Assembly: GCF_001423905.1 (NCBI RefSeq)
Contig: NZ_LMPQ01000011.1
Coordinates: 81,869 to 145,868 of the forward strand
DNA from: Frigoribacterium sp. Leaf186
GTDB lineage: Bacteria > Actinomycetota > Actinomycetes > Actinomycetales > Microbacteriaceae
Direction of reading: 5' to 3'
Length of the DNA stretch: 64,000 nucleotides
The notes below the pieces were generated by a model that was not told where the DNA came from, did no database searches, and worked only from the letters and a program-made list of their open reading frames with translations. The position numbers and the translations under genes are program-made. Shown one piece after another: positions 10,957-18,746 of the stretch (its first letter is position 1; the number at the start of each line of letters is the position of its first letter).

Positions 10957-11129
10957 GCGACACCTCCTGGCGGGGGACGGCTCGCCGACGGTCGATCCGG
11001 GCGTGTGTCCCCTGCGAATGTAACCCCGACGGCGGCTCGACCGTAACCCGTGGTGCAGGACGCGCCGCTCCCGGGCGATGCTCGGCTTCTGCGGGGGCTC
11101 TTCGGATGTCGGGCCGGGAGGATCGGGTC

Positions 11130-11963
11130 ATGGCCAATTTCGACCGTCTCCTGGGTGCCGCCGCGCGTGCGCTCGGCAACTCTTCTTCTTCTTCGTCCGG
11201 CCGCGGTGGCGCGTCCGGCGGATCGACCGACTGGCGCGACATGGTGCGCAAGGTCTCCGACAAGGTGACCGGCGACGACCGGCAGGGTGGGCAGCAGGCC
11301 CCGCAGGGCGGGTACGGCTCCCCGCAGCGAGATGCCGGGCGTCCGGCCACCGGTGGCCACGCTCCGCAGGGGTCGGCGGCCGACCGTGCCGCCCTGGCCA
11401 AGTACGACTACCTGCTGCAGACGGCGCCGCCGCAGCAGCTCGAGCAGGTGCACCGTGACGCGTTCGAGCGGCTCACGCCCGAGCAGCGACAGCAGGTGCT
11501 CGCCCGGCTGAGTGCCGAGGTGCCCGCGGGCGAGCGACCGGCGTCGAGCGAACCCGCCGACCTCGCGCGGGCGGCGACCCGGGGCGAGACCACCCACCCC
11601 GGGCTGATGAAGCGCGTGCTCGGCAGCACCGGCGGCAAGGTCGCGGCGGGTGCCGCGGTCGGTGCGGGCGTGGCCGGCGTCGCAGGCCTCGCCGTGGCCG
11701 TGGCCGGTGCGGCCGCCGTCAGCAGCGTCGCCCTGCCCCTGCTGGGTGACGCGGTGGCCTCGGGCATCGACTTCGACCAGCTGACGAACGGGTTCGGCTT
11801 CGAGGGGCTCGACGGCCTCACCGCCGGCGGCGAGGAGTACCTCGGCGGGCTGGGCGACCAGGTCGGCGGGCTGGGCGATCAGGTCGGCGGGCTGGGCGAC
11901 CAGCTCGGCAGCCTCGGCGAGGGGTTCCAGATCCCCGGCCTCGGCAACCTCTTCGACCGCTGA
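11130..11963 (+). CDS. Uncharacterised protein with GGLGDQ repeats
   Basis: A 277-residue protein starting MANFDRLLG, chosen over an upstream in-frame ATG because GGGAGG lies at the right distance. It has a Ser/Gly/Gln-rich linker, a conserved helical block (KYDYLLQTAPPQQLEQVHRD and FERLTPEQRQQVL, about residues 93-130), a hydrophobic Ala/Gly/Val stretch (180-215) able to insert in a membrane, and a C-terminal run of three GGLGDQV-type heptads encoded by 21-bp tandem repeats (11843-11908). The helical block is recurrent in actinobacteria but has no assigned role. No operon partner is apparent. Confidence 0.75.
   Translation: MANFDRLLGAAARALGNSSSSSSGRGGASGGSTDWRDMVRKVSDKVTGDDRQGGQQAPQGGYGSPQRDAGRPATGGHAPQGSAADRAALAKYDYLLQTAPPQQLEQVHRDAFERLTPEQRQQVLARLSAEVPAGERPASSEPADLARAATRGETTHPGLMKRVLGSTGGKVAAGAAVGAGVAGVAGLAVAVAGAAAVSSVALPLLGDAVASGIDFDQLTNGFGFEGLDGLTAGGEEYLGGLGDQVGGLGDQVGGLGDQLGSLGEGFQIPGLGNLFDR
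11843..11908 (+). repeat. 21-bp in-frame tandem repeat, three copies
   Basis: GGCGGGCTGGGCGACCAGGTC and two near-identical copies encode GGLGDQV/GGLGDQV/GGLGDQL at the C terminus of the 11130-11963 protein. One copy differs at a silent position. Confidence 0.8.
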
Positions 11964-11980
11964 CCGCGCGGCTCACGTCG

Positions 11981-12048
11981 TGAGACCCCACGATGTCGCC
12001 GAGACCCCACCGCGCGCACGGGGGTCCGAGCGGCTTCCTGGGGTCTGA
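11981..12048. repeat. 68-nt intergenic palindrome, family C copy 1
   Basis: The outer arms are TGAGACCCCA and TGGGGTCTGA, with an inner GTCGCCGAGACCCC facing GGGGTCCGAGCGGC. A sequence relative lies at 29163-29231. It lies between the 11130 gene and the ydcF-like gene. Confidence 0.8.
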
Positions 12049-12122
12049 CCGCGGCAGGGGCCTCGCGACAGCAGGGGGCTCGCGACGACCGCGGGCTCGC
12101 GACGACGGAGGCCTCGCGACGG

Positions 12123-12128
12123 TAGCCT
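12123..12128 (+). promoter_or_regulatory. -10 box of a leaderless promoter (YdcF protein)
   Basis: TAGCCT is followed by CGGGCC and the ATG at 12135. Confidence 0.6.
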
Positions 12129-12134
12129 CGGGCC

Positions 12135-13169
12135 ATGACCGCGATCTCGGCCGGCATCGCCCTCGTCTTCTTCCTGCTCTTCGTGGCGTCCCGGCGACGC
12201 GACGCCCGGCGGTTCCGCAACGGCGTGTTCCTCTTGATGGCCGGCGGCTTCGCGGTCGTGGCCCTGTCAGGGTTGCTCGTCGCGGCCTTCCCGCCCCTCG
12301 TGTTCGTGTTCGTGGTCGCCGCGGTGCTCGTCCCCGTCCTGGTGCTCGCACTGGCCGTCTTCGCGATCGCCAACGGCGTGACGATGCTGCGGTCCGAGGG
12401 GCGCAGCCTCGGCAACCTCCTCTCGTTGCTCGTCGGGGTCGCGCTGATCGGCGTGCCGTTCGTGGTCGTCGTGCTCGTCGAGACGGGTCGACGCTCGAGC
12501 GTGCCCGCGCTGCAGGACGTCACCTTCGGGCTGGGCGTCGTCGTCGTCTTCGTGACCGGGTACGCCGCCCTCACCTTCGCCGCGTTCACGCTCTGGTCGC
12601 TGGTCTACGCGCGGCCCCGGGTGCGTGAGCAGCCCGACGCCTTGATCGTGCTCGGGTCCGGGTTGATCCGGGGCGAGGTGCCGCCGCTGCTGCGCAGCCG
12701 CCTCGACCGGGCCCTCGCGATCTACCGGGCCACCCCCGACGGGGTGCGTCGTCCGGTGCTCGTGCCCTCGGGCGGGCAGGGGGCCGACGAACCGCGGCCC
12801 GAGGGCGCGGCCATGGCCGAGTACCTGATCGCCCAGGGGGCCGACCCGGCCGACGTGCACCCCGAGACCGAGTCGCGCTCGACCCGTGAGAACCTCGTGC
12901 TGTCGGGCCGGGTGCTCACCGACGCCGGTCGCACCGGACCGACCCTCGTCGTGACGAACAACTACCACGTGCTGCGGGCTGCGCTGCTCGCCCGCGACAC
13001 GGGCAGCAGCGCCGACGTCGTCGGGTCGCCGACGGCCGCGTACTACGTGCCGAGCGCCTTCCTGCGCGAGTGGGTCGCCGTCATGGTCGAGCACAAGCTG
13101 CTCAACCTGCTCTTCGTCGCACCGTTCGTGGTGCTGCTCGCGTCGCTGCTGGTCTACACGCGGGTCTGA
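12135..13169 (+). CDS. YdcF-family (DUF218) membrane protein
   Basis: A 344-residue protein with about five N-terminal membrane helices (residues 1-160), a DUF218 Rossmann-like domain (170-320) and a final helix. The domain shows DALIVLGSGLIRGEVPP, LVPSGGQGADEPRPEGAAM, the acidic ESRSTRENL and VVTNNYHVLRA, all typical of YdcF/ElyC/SanA. Relatives act at the envelope, and ElyC affects peptidoglycan precursor supply, but the enzymatic reaction is unknown. The transcript is leaderless by promoter position. It stands alone. Confidence 0.9.
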   Translation: MTAISAGIALVFFLLFVASRRRDARRFRNGVFLLMAGGFAVVALSGLLVAAFPPLVFVFVVAAVLVPVLVLALAVFAIANGVTMLRSEGRSLGNLLSLLVGVALIGVPFVVVVLVETGRRSSVPALQDVTFGLGVVVVFVTGYAALTFAAFTLWSLVYARPRVREQPDALIVLGSGLIRGEVPPLLRSRLDRALAIYRATPDGVRRPVLVPSGGQGADEPRPEGAAMAEYLIAQGADPADVHPETESRSTRENLVLSGRVLTDAGRTGPTLVVTNNYHVLRAALLARDTGSSADVVGSPTAAYYVPSAFLREWVAVMVEHKLLNLLFVAPFVVLLASLLVYTRV

Positions 13170-13295
13170 CCGACGCGACGGGCGTCGGGGCCCCGCGCCG
13201 CGCCTCCTGGGCGACCGGACGCTGGCGTGTTCGTGCGGGGCGGTCCGTCGCGGACGCCCGTGCACGACGGCTTCGCCCGCCTCGCGTCCGTGCCG

Positions 13296-14705
13296 TCAGG
13301 AGGGGCGGGTCGCGGTGCCCTCGTCGACGGCGAGCTCGGTTGCGGCCTCGTCCCGCTCGCGGGCGACCGCCGCGGCGTCGCGGACCCGCGCGGCCGCTCC
13401 GTCGCCGTCGTGCTGCAGGCGGTAGTGGAACCGGCCGGCGCCGAGCAGCGGCAGGGCACCGGTCACGGGGTCGGGCTCGCCGTCGTGGACGCGTCGGACG
13501 CGCAGGTGCTGCCCGCGCACGAGCCACGCGATCGCGACCCCGGCGGCCACGAAGCCCGACGCCGCCGCGACCCCGATCGCCCAGCGTGGGCCGGCGACGT
13601 TCGCGACCCAGCCGACCACCGGGGCGCCGAGCGGGGTGCCGCCGGTGAAGACCGCCATGTAGAGCGCCATGACGCGGCCGCGCATGCGCGGTGCCGTCGT
13701 GAGCTGCACGGTGGCGTTGGCGGTCGTCATCAGCGTGATGGACGCGAGCCCCACGGTGACCAGGACGGCTGCGAAGCTCCAGTACGTCGGCATGATCGCC
13801 GCGACGAGGCAGGTCACGCCGAAGGCGAGGGCGGCCGTGACGAGCATCCGCCAGCGGGGCTTCTCACGTCGGGCCGAGAGCAGGGCGCCGACCAGCGAGC
13901 CCACCGCGATCGACGACGACAGCAGGCCGAACCCGCTGGCGTCCACGCCGAACTCGACGCTCGCCATGGTCGAGGTGAAGATCGCGAAGTTGAGGCCGAA
14001 GGTGCCGATGACGAAGACCATGACGAACACGACGACCAGGTCGGGCCGTGACCGCACGTAGCGGAACCCCTCGCGGATCTGCCCCTTCGCCCGCGACACG
14101 GCCGGCTTCAGTTCGAGCTGGGCGACGCGGATGAAGCGCAGCGACAGCAGCACGGCGGCGAACGACCCGGCGTTGATGACGAAGACCCACCCGGTGCCGA
14201 TCGTCGCGATCAGGACGCCGGCGACCGCGGGGCCCACCAGGCGCGCACCGTTGAACGAGGCCGAGTTGAGGCTGACGGCGTTGGTGAGGTGCCCCGGAGG
14301 GACGAGCTCGGACACGAAGCTCTGCCGCACGGGGGCGTCGATCGCGGCGGCCACGCCGAGCAGCAGTGCGAAGAGGTAGACCATCCAGAGCTGCACGCTG
14401 TCGGTCAGCACGAGCAGGCCCAGGCCGAGCCCGAGCAGGCCCATGCTCAGCTGCGTGACCATCAGCAGGCGTCGACGGTCGAAGCGGTCGGCGATCAGCC
14501 CGGTGATCGGCACCATCAGGATCGGCGGGGCGAACTGCAGGGCCATCGTGATGCCGAGGGCCGTGGCGTCGTTGTCGGTCAGGTCGGTGAGGACGAGCCA
14601 GTCCTGCGCCGTGCGCTGCATCCAGGTGCCGACGTTCGAGACGAGGGCACCGGCGAACCAGAGGCGGTAGTTGAACAGCGACAGGCTGCGGAACATCGCG
14701 GTCAC
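13296..14705 (-). CDS. MFS transporter, EntS/MFS_3-type exporter
   Basis: A 469-residue major facilitator with twelve predicted helices, beginning MFRSLSLFNYRLWFAGALVS after a four-codon coupled start. ADRFDRRRL is the loop 2-3 motif, and the APVRQSFVSELVPPGHLTNA stretch is typical of the group with EntS (siderophore exporter) and macrolide exporters. The last 90 residues are charged and cytoplasmic. I placed the start at GTG 14705, which overlaps the MarR stop (GTGA) and has GGAAG upstream; ATG 14696 is the alternative. Coupling to the MarR regulator suggests inducible export of a toxic or signalling compound. Confidence 0.9.
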   Translation of the reverse strand: MTAMFRSLSLFNYRLWFAGALVSNVGTWMQRTAQDWLVLTDLTDNDATALGITMALQFAPPILMVPITGLIADRFDRRRLLMVTQLSMGLLGLGLGLLVLTDSVQLWMVYLFALLLGVAAAIDAPVRQSFVSELVPPGHLTNAVSLNSASFNGARLVGPAVAGVLIATIGTGWVFVINAGSFAAVLLSLRFIRVAQLELKPAVSRAKGQIREGFRYVRSRPDLVVVFVMVFVIGTFGLNFAIFTSTMASVEFGVDASGFGLLSSSIAVGSLVGALLSARREKPRWRMLVTAALAFGVTCLVAAIMPTYWSFAAVLVTVGLASITLMTTANATVQLTTAPRMRGRVMALYMAVFTGGTPLGAPVVGWVANVAGPRWAIGVAAASGFVAAGVAIAWLVRGQHLRVRRVHDGEPDPVTGALPLLGAGRFHYRLQHDGDGAAARVRDAAAVARERDEAATELAVDEGTATRPS

Positions 14706-15154
14706 GAGCGGGTCAGCTTCCGCAAGATGTCGGTGGCCTCGGCCAGGGTGCGGCGTTCGTCGGCGGTCAGGGCCGAGAGGCGGGGCAGCAGCCACTCGTC
14801 GCGTCGTCGGCGCGTCTCGAAGACGAACGCGGCCCCGGCCTCGGTGGTCTCGAGCAGCACCCTCCGCTTGTCGTCGTCGTCCACGGTGCGGCGCAGCAGG
14901 CCGGCGTCGACGAGCTTGCCGACGGTGCGGTTCATCGACGGGGGAGTCACGCCCTCGTGCGCCGTCAGCGCCCCGATCGTCAGCGGTTGGTTCTGCACGA
15001 CGTAGCCGAGTGCGGCCATCTGCGCGTCCGTGACGTCGGCGTCGGCCTTCTGCTGCCGCAGGCGACGGGCGAGGCGCAGCACGGCCCCGCGGACGTCGGT
15101 GGCGAGCTGGGCGTGGGGGAGGGCCCGGGAGGCGGGAGGGGCGGAGTCGGTCAT
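14702..15154 (-). CDS. MarR-family transcriptional regulator
   Basis: A 150-residue winged-helix regulator with TIGALTAHEGVTPPSMNRTVGKLVDAGLLRR as the DNA-binding helices (about residues 60-90) and the wing DDDDKRRVLLETTEAG. It is the first gene of an operon with the MFS exporter, overlapping it by four bases, and faces a second, divergent exporter gene. The palindrome at 15171-15193 between the two is the likely operator. TATCGT eight bases before the ATG could serve as -10 box. Ligand unknown. Confidence 0.92.
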   Translation of the reverse strand: MTDSAPPASRALPHAQLATDVRGAVLRLARRLRQQKADADVTDAQMAALGYVVQNQPLTIGALTAHEGVTPPSMNRTVGKLVDAGLLRRTVDDDDKRRVLLETTEAGAAFVFETRRRRDEWLLPRLSALTADERRTLAEATDILRKLTRS

Positions 15155-15170
15155 CGCGGGCCACGATACT

Positions 15171-15193
15171 CGTTTAGTTCGGCTAAGTAAACG
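15171..15193. promoter_or_regulatory. MarR-type operator between divergent exporters
   Basis: A 23-bp imperfect palindrome with CGTTTA and TAAACG ends and TT/AA inside. It is the only AT-rich spot in the 90-bp gap and overlaps the promoter side of the MarR gene. Confidence 0.6.
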
Positions 15194-15230
15194 TCTGGTC
15201 GACCGGGCGGGCGGGCGGGCGGCGTGCGCC

Positions 15231-15236
15231 TAGGCT
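15231..15236 (+). promoter_or_regulatory. -10 box of a leaderless promoter (Bcr/CflA exporter)
   Basis: TAGGCT is followed by seven bases and the ATG at 15244. It lies about 40 bp from the MarR-type palindrome, close enough for repression. Confidence 0.6.
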
Positions 15237-15243
15237 CGGGCCG

Positions 15244-16470
15244 ATGAGCGACGACGACGTCCCGACCGAGCCGAGCCGCCCCTCCTGGCTGTCCGGGCGG
15301 GGGTCCGTGCTGACGGTGGCGCTCATCGTGGGCATCTCGCCGTTCGCGACCGACATGTACATCCCCGCCCTGCCGGCGATCGCGCGCGACCTCGGCGCCA
15401 CGACGGCCGAGGTGCAGCTCAGCCTCACGGCCTTCCTGGTCGCGTTCGCCGTCGGTCAGATCGTGATCGGCCCGGTCAGCGACGGACGGGGCAGGAGGCG
15501 CGTCCTGCTGGGCGGGACGCTGCTGTTCGCCCTCGCCTCGATCGCCTGCGCCGTGGCCCCCGACGCGGCAACCCTCGTGGTCGCGCGCGTCGCGCAGGGG
15601 CTCGGCGGTGCGGCGGGCTCGGTGGCGGCCCGCGCCATGGTGGGGGACTCGACGACGGGTCTGGTGCGCAGCCGGCTCTTCGCGACGCTCGCGGCGATCA
15701 ACGCCGTCGGGCCGGTGGTCGCCCCGCTCGTCGGCGGCGTCGTGCTGTCGGTGTCGACCTGGCGGGCGACGTTCGTCGTCCTGGCCGTGCTCGGGGCGGG
15801 GTTGACCTGGGCCGCCGCACGTCGCCTGCCCGAGACGCTCGTCGACCCCGAGCCGGGTGCGGGCTCGCTGCTCGCCTCGCTGCGTCGGATGGGCACCCTG
15901 CTGGCGATGCCGAGGTTCCGCTGGTACCTCGTGACGGGCTGCGCGGCGACCATCGGGTTCTTCTCGTACATCGCGACGTCGTCGTTCGTCTTCCAAGAGC
16001 AGTACGGCTTCGGCGAGGGTCTCTACACGCTCGTCTTCGCCTCGAACGCGTCGTGCATGATCGCCTCGACCCTCGTGTTCCGTCGGCTCGTGGGGCGCTT
16101 CGCCGAAGACCACCTCTTCACCGCCGGGCTCGTCACCTGCACGGTCGGCTCGGCCCTCGTGCTCGTCGGGGCGCTGACCGGTCTCGGACCGGCGCTGATC
16201 TGGCCGGCGCTGGCGCTCGTGACGGCGGGCTGGGGGTGGGTCATCCCCGGGTCGATCACGCTGACGCAGGCCCTCGGCCACCGGGCGCCCGGCACCGCCG
16301 CCGCGCTCGCCGGCGGCCTGCAGTTCGGGCTCGGCGGGGCGGCGACCCCGCTCGCCGGAGCGCTCGGCGGCACCGCCGTCGTCATGGGCGCGCTGATGCT
16401 CGGCTTCATCGCCGCCGGGCTCGCCGTGCAGGCGTGGGCGTCGTCGCGAGGCGGCAGCCCCGCGACCTGA
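15244..16470 (+). CDS. Bcr/CflA-family multidrug efflux MFS transporter
   Basis: A 408-residue, twelve-helix drug/proton antiporter. GISPFATDMYIPALPAIARD (first helix) is the Bcr/CflA hallmark, followed by GPVSDGRGRRRVLLGG (loop 2-3 motif), ARVAQGLGGAAGSVAARAMV and AVGPVVAPLVGG. The family exports bicyclomycin, sulfonamides and other drugs or natural products. It is divergent from a MarR regulator and a second exporter across a 90-bp gap with one palindrome, so all three genes may share one regulator. Specific substrate unknown. Confidence 0.93.
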   Translation: MSDDDVPTEPSRPSWLSGRGSVLTVALIVGISPFATDMYIPALPAIARDLGATTAEVQLSLTAFLVAFAVGQIVIGPVSDGRGRRRVLLGGTLLFALASIACAVAPDAATLVVARVAQGLGGAAGSVAARAMVGDSTTGLVRSRLFATLAAINAVGPVVAPLVGGVVLSVSTWRATFVVLAVLGAGLTWAAARRLPETLVDPEPGAGSLLASLRRMGTLLAMPRFRWYLVTGCAATIGFFSYIATSSFVFQEQYGFGEGLYTLVFASNASCMIASTLVFRRLVGRFAEDHLFTAGLVTCTVGSALVLVGALTGLGPALIWPALALVTAGWGWVIPGSITLTQALGHRAPGTAAALAGGLQFGLGGAATPLAGALGGTAVVMGALMLGFIAAGLAVQAWASSRGGSPAT

Positions 16471-16609
16471 GCCCGGCCACCGGACCCCGGCGACCGTGGC
16501 CCGCCGACGCGACCCGCGCCTCCTGCGGTCGACAGGGGGTGGTGCGCCGGGCGTCGCGGTGCCACCCTGGGCTCGACGTCGACCGGCGCCGCGACCCGAG
16601 GAGGACACC

Positions 16610-17029
16610 GTGACCGTGCAACTCACCCCGTACCTGGCGTTCCGCGACCAGACGCGCGAGGCCTTCGACTTCTACGCGTCGGTGTTCGGCGGCAGCCCGA
16701 CCTTCAGCACCTACGGCGAGTTCGGCGTCGGCACGCCCGCCGAGGCCGAGAAGGTCATGCACGCTCAGCTGCAGACACCGTCGGGCCTGCTCGTGATGGG
16801 GGCCGACCGACCCGACTCGGTCCCGCTCGAGGAGGCGAGCAGTCTGTCGCTGTCGCTCTTCGGCGGTCCCGACGACGCGGACGAGCTGACCGGCTGGTTC
16901 GCGGCGCTCGCCGAGGGCGGCACCGTGCACGAGCCCCTGGCCCAGGCGCCGTGGGGCGACTCGTTCGGCATGGTCGACGACCGGTACGGCCAGCACTGGA
17001 TGGTCAACATCGGCGGCGCCGCGGCCTGA
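16610..17029 (+). CDS. VOC-family (PhnB-like) protein
   Basis: A 139-residue member of the vicinal oxygen chelate superfamily in the PhnB-like branch. It begins MTVQLTPYLAFRDQTREAFD, followed by FYASVFGG, LSLFGGPDDADELTGWFAALAEGG and the C-terminal WGDSFGMVDDRYGQHWMVNI. GTG 16610 was chosen because GAGGAGG lies six bases upstream; earlier in-frame codons give an improbable Arg-rich extension. Members of this branch have no settled activity, and the metal-binding residues vary. No operon partner. Confidence 0.9.
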   Translation: MTVQLTPYLAFRDQTREAFDFYASVFGGSPTFSTYGEFGVGTPAEAEKVMHAQLQTPSGLLVMGADRPDSVPLEEASSLSLSLFGGPDDADELTGWFAALAEGGTVHEPLAQAPWGDSFGMVDDRYGQHWMVNIGGAAA

Positions 17030-17164
17030 ACCGCGCGCGGGGCGGCTCCCGACAAAAACGACACGTGTTGCCCGCAAGTGCATGCGGGCGTATGTTCGCA
17101 GGCGGGCTCGTCGACGAGCCCGACCGGCCCCGACGGTCGGCCCCGATCGAGGAAGGCACGCATC

Positions 17165-17917
17165 ATGGCACGGTTCAGCGACAAGACGGCACTCGTCACC
17201 GGCGGAGGCAGCGGCATCGGCGCCGCGATCTCGCGCTCCCTGGCGGCCGAGGGCGCCTCGGTCGTCGTCACCGACATCAAGCTCGACGCGGCGCAGGGCG
17301 TCGTCGACCAGATCGTCGCCGCGGGCGGCACGGCCGTGGCCTTCGAGCAGAACACCGCGAAGCCCGATCAGTCCGAGGCGGCCGTCGAGTTCGCCAAGAC
17401 CACGTACGGCGCGCTGCACCTCGCCGTCAACAACGCCGGCATCGGTGCCCCGGCCGCCGACATCGGCGACTACGACATCGCCGCCTGGGACCGGGTCCGC
17501 TCGGTCGACCTCGACGGCGTCTTCTACGGCCTGCGCTACCAGCTGCCCGCGATGGTCGAGGCCGGCGGCGGCGCGATCGTCAACATGAGCTCGGTGCTCG
17601 GCTCGGTGGGCATCGCCCAGAACGCGGCCTACGTCGCGAGCAAGCACGCCCTGGTCGGCCTGACCAAGGTCGCGGCGCTCGAGTACTCGGCGCGGGGCGT
17701 CCGCACCAACGCCGTCGGCCCCGGCTTCATCGACACCCCCCTCGTGCGCGCGTCCCTCGACGGCGACGCCCTCTCGTACCTCGAGTCGCAGCACGCCACC
17801 GGCCGCCTGGGCACCGACGCCGAGGTCTCGGCCCTCGTCCTGTTCCTGCTGAGCGACGACGCGTCGTTCGTCACGGGCAGCTACCACCTCGTCGACGGCG
17901 GCTACTCGGCGCGCTGA
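17165..17917 (+). CDS. Short-chain dehydrogenase/reductase (SDR)
   Basis: A 250-residue classical SDR with the cofactor motif TGGGSGIGAAI (residues 15-25), the NNAG motif and the catalytic Ser and YVASK (about residues 157-161). The D after the second beta strand (VVVTDIK) favours NAD over NADP. The C-terminal GSYHLVDGGYSAR matches the glucose/3-oxoacyl dehydrogenase branch, so the substrate could be a sugar, alcohol or acyl thioester; sequence alone does not decide. It ends in the strong hairpin at 17930-17967 and looks monocistronic. Confidence 0.92.
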   Translation: MARFSDKTALVTGGGSGIGAAISRSLAAEGASVVVTDIKLDAAQGVVDQIVAAGGTAVAFEQNTAKPDQSEAAVEFAKTTYGALHLAVNNAGIGAPAADIGDYDIAAWDRVRSVDLDGVFYGLRYQLPAMVEAGGGAIVNMSSVLGSVGIAQNAAYVASKHALVGLTKVAALEYSARGVRTNAVGPGFIDTPLVRASLDGDALSYLESQHATGRLGTDAEVSALVLFLLSDDASFVTGSYHLVDGGYSAR

Positions 17918-17929
17918 CGCGACGACCCG

Positions 17930-17967
17930 AGGAGGCGCGGTGCGGGCATCCCCGCACCGCGCCTCCT
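17930..17967. terminator. 17-bp perfect hairpin built from an inverted pair of AGGAGGCGCGG
   Basis: AGGAGGCGCGGTGCGGG (17930-17946) faces its exact complement (17951-17967) across a CATC loop. It lies 12 bases after the SDR stop and is probably a terminator. The arms carry the dispersed word found all over the window. Confidence 0.85.
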
Positions 17968-17994
17968 GCCGGCCCCAGCCCCGTTGCCCGCCCG

Positions 17995-18011
17995 CTTCAG
18001 CCCCGCTTCAG
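17995..18011 (+). promoter_or_regulatory. CTTCAG direct repeat upstream of the two-component operon
   Basis: CTTCAG occurs at 17995 and 18006, one helical turn (11 bp) apart, about 60 bp before the response regulator. The same arrangement precedes the PepSY-type gene. Direct repeats one turn apart are the usual site of OmpR/PhoB regulators. Confidence 0.6.
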
Positions 18012-18068
18012 CGCTCGCCCGCCATGATGGGCACGACGCGCACCCCGCGCGGCTGAGGGAGGGCCACC

Positions 18069-18746
18069 GTGCGCGTGCTCGTCGTCGAGGACCAGGCGAC
18101 CCTGGCCGAGGGGTTGCGGCTCGGGCTCGAGGCCGAGGGCATCGCGGTCGACGTCGCGGCGACCGGCACCGACGGGCTCTGGCGGACGCGCGAGGGCAGC
18201 TACGACGTGGTCGTCCTCGACATCATGCTGCCCGGCCTGAGCGGTTACGCCGTCTGCCGGGCGATGCGCGAGGGCGGCGACTGGACGCCCGTCATCATGC
18301 TGACCGCCAAGGACGGCGAGTGGGATCAGGTCGAGGCCCTCGACACCGGTGCCGACGACTACCTGACCAAGCCGTTCTCGTTCGCCGTGCTGCTCGCGCG
18401 GCTGCGCGCCCTGGTCCGCCGCGGCGCCCGTGAACGCCCGGTCGTGCTCGAGGCCGGCGACCTGCGCGTCGACCCCGCCTCGCGCAGCGTCCACCGTGGC
18501 GACGTCGAGGTCGAGCTGACCAGCCGCGAGTTCGCCGTCCTCGAGTTCCTCATGAGGCACGCGGGCAGCGTGGTCACGAAGCGCGAGGTGCTCGACGGCG
18601 TCTGGAACGACGACTTCGAGGGCGACCCCAACATCGTCGAGGTCTACGTCCGGCACCTGCGCAACAAGGTCGACCGGCCCTTCGGCCGTGAGGCCATCGT
18701 CACGCTGCGCGGGGCGGGCTACCGTCTGGAGGCGCGGGGTGGCTGA
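18069..18746 (+). CDS. OmpR/PhoB-family response regulator
   Basis: A 225-residue regulator. The receiver (residues 1-115) has acidic pocket EDQ near residue 7, phospho-acceptor Asp in VVVLDIMLPG (about residue 51) and Lys in DYLTKPFSF. The C-terminal winged helix (130-225) contains LTSREFAVLEFLMRHAG and VEVYVRHLRNKVDRPFG. It is the first gene of an operon with the overlapping histidine kinase. CTTCAG repeats in front of its own promoter and before the PepSY-type gene suggest autoregulation plus control of that gene. Confidence 0.95.
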   Translation: MRVLVVEDQATLAEGLRLGLEAEGIAVDVAATGTDGLWRTREGSYDVVVLDIMLPGLSGYAVCRAMREGGDWTPVIMLTAKDGEWDQVEALDTGADDYLTKPFSFAVLLARLRALVRRGARERPVVLEAGDLRVDPASRSVHRGDVEVELTSREFAVLEFLMRHAGSVVTKREVLDGVWNDDFEGDPNIVEVYVRHLRNKVDRPFGREAIVTLRGAGYRLEARGG

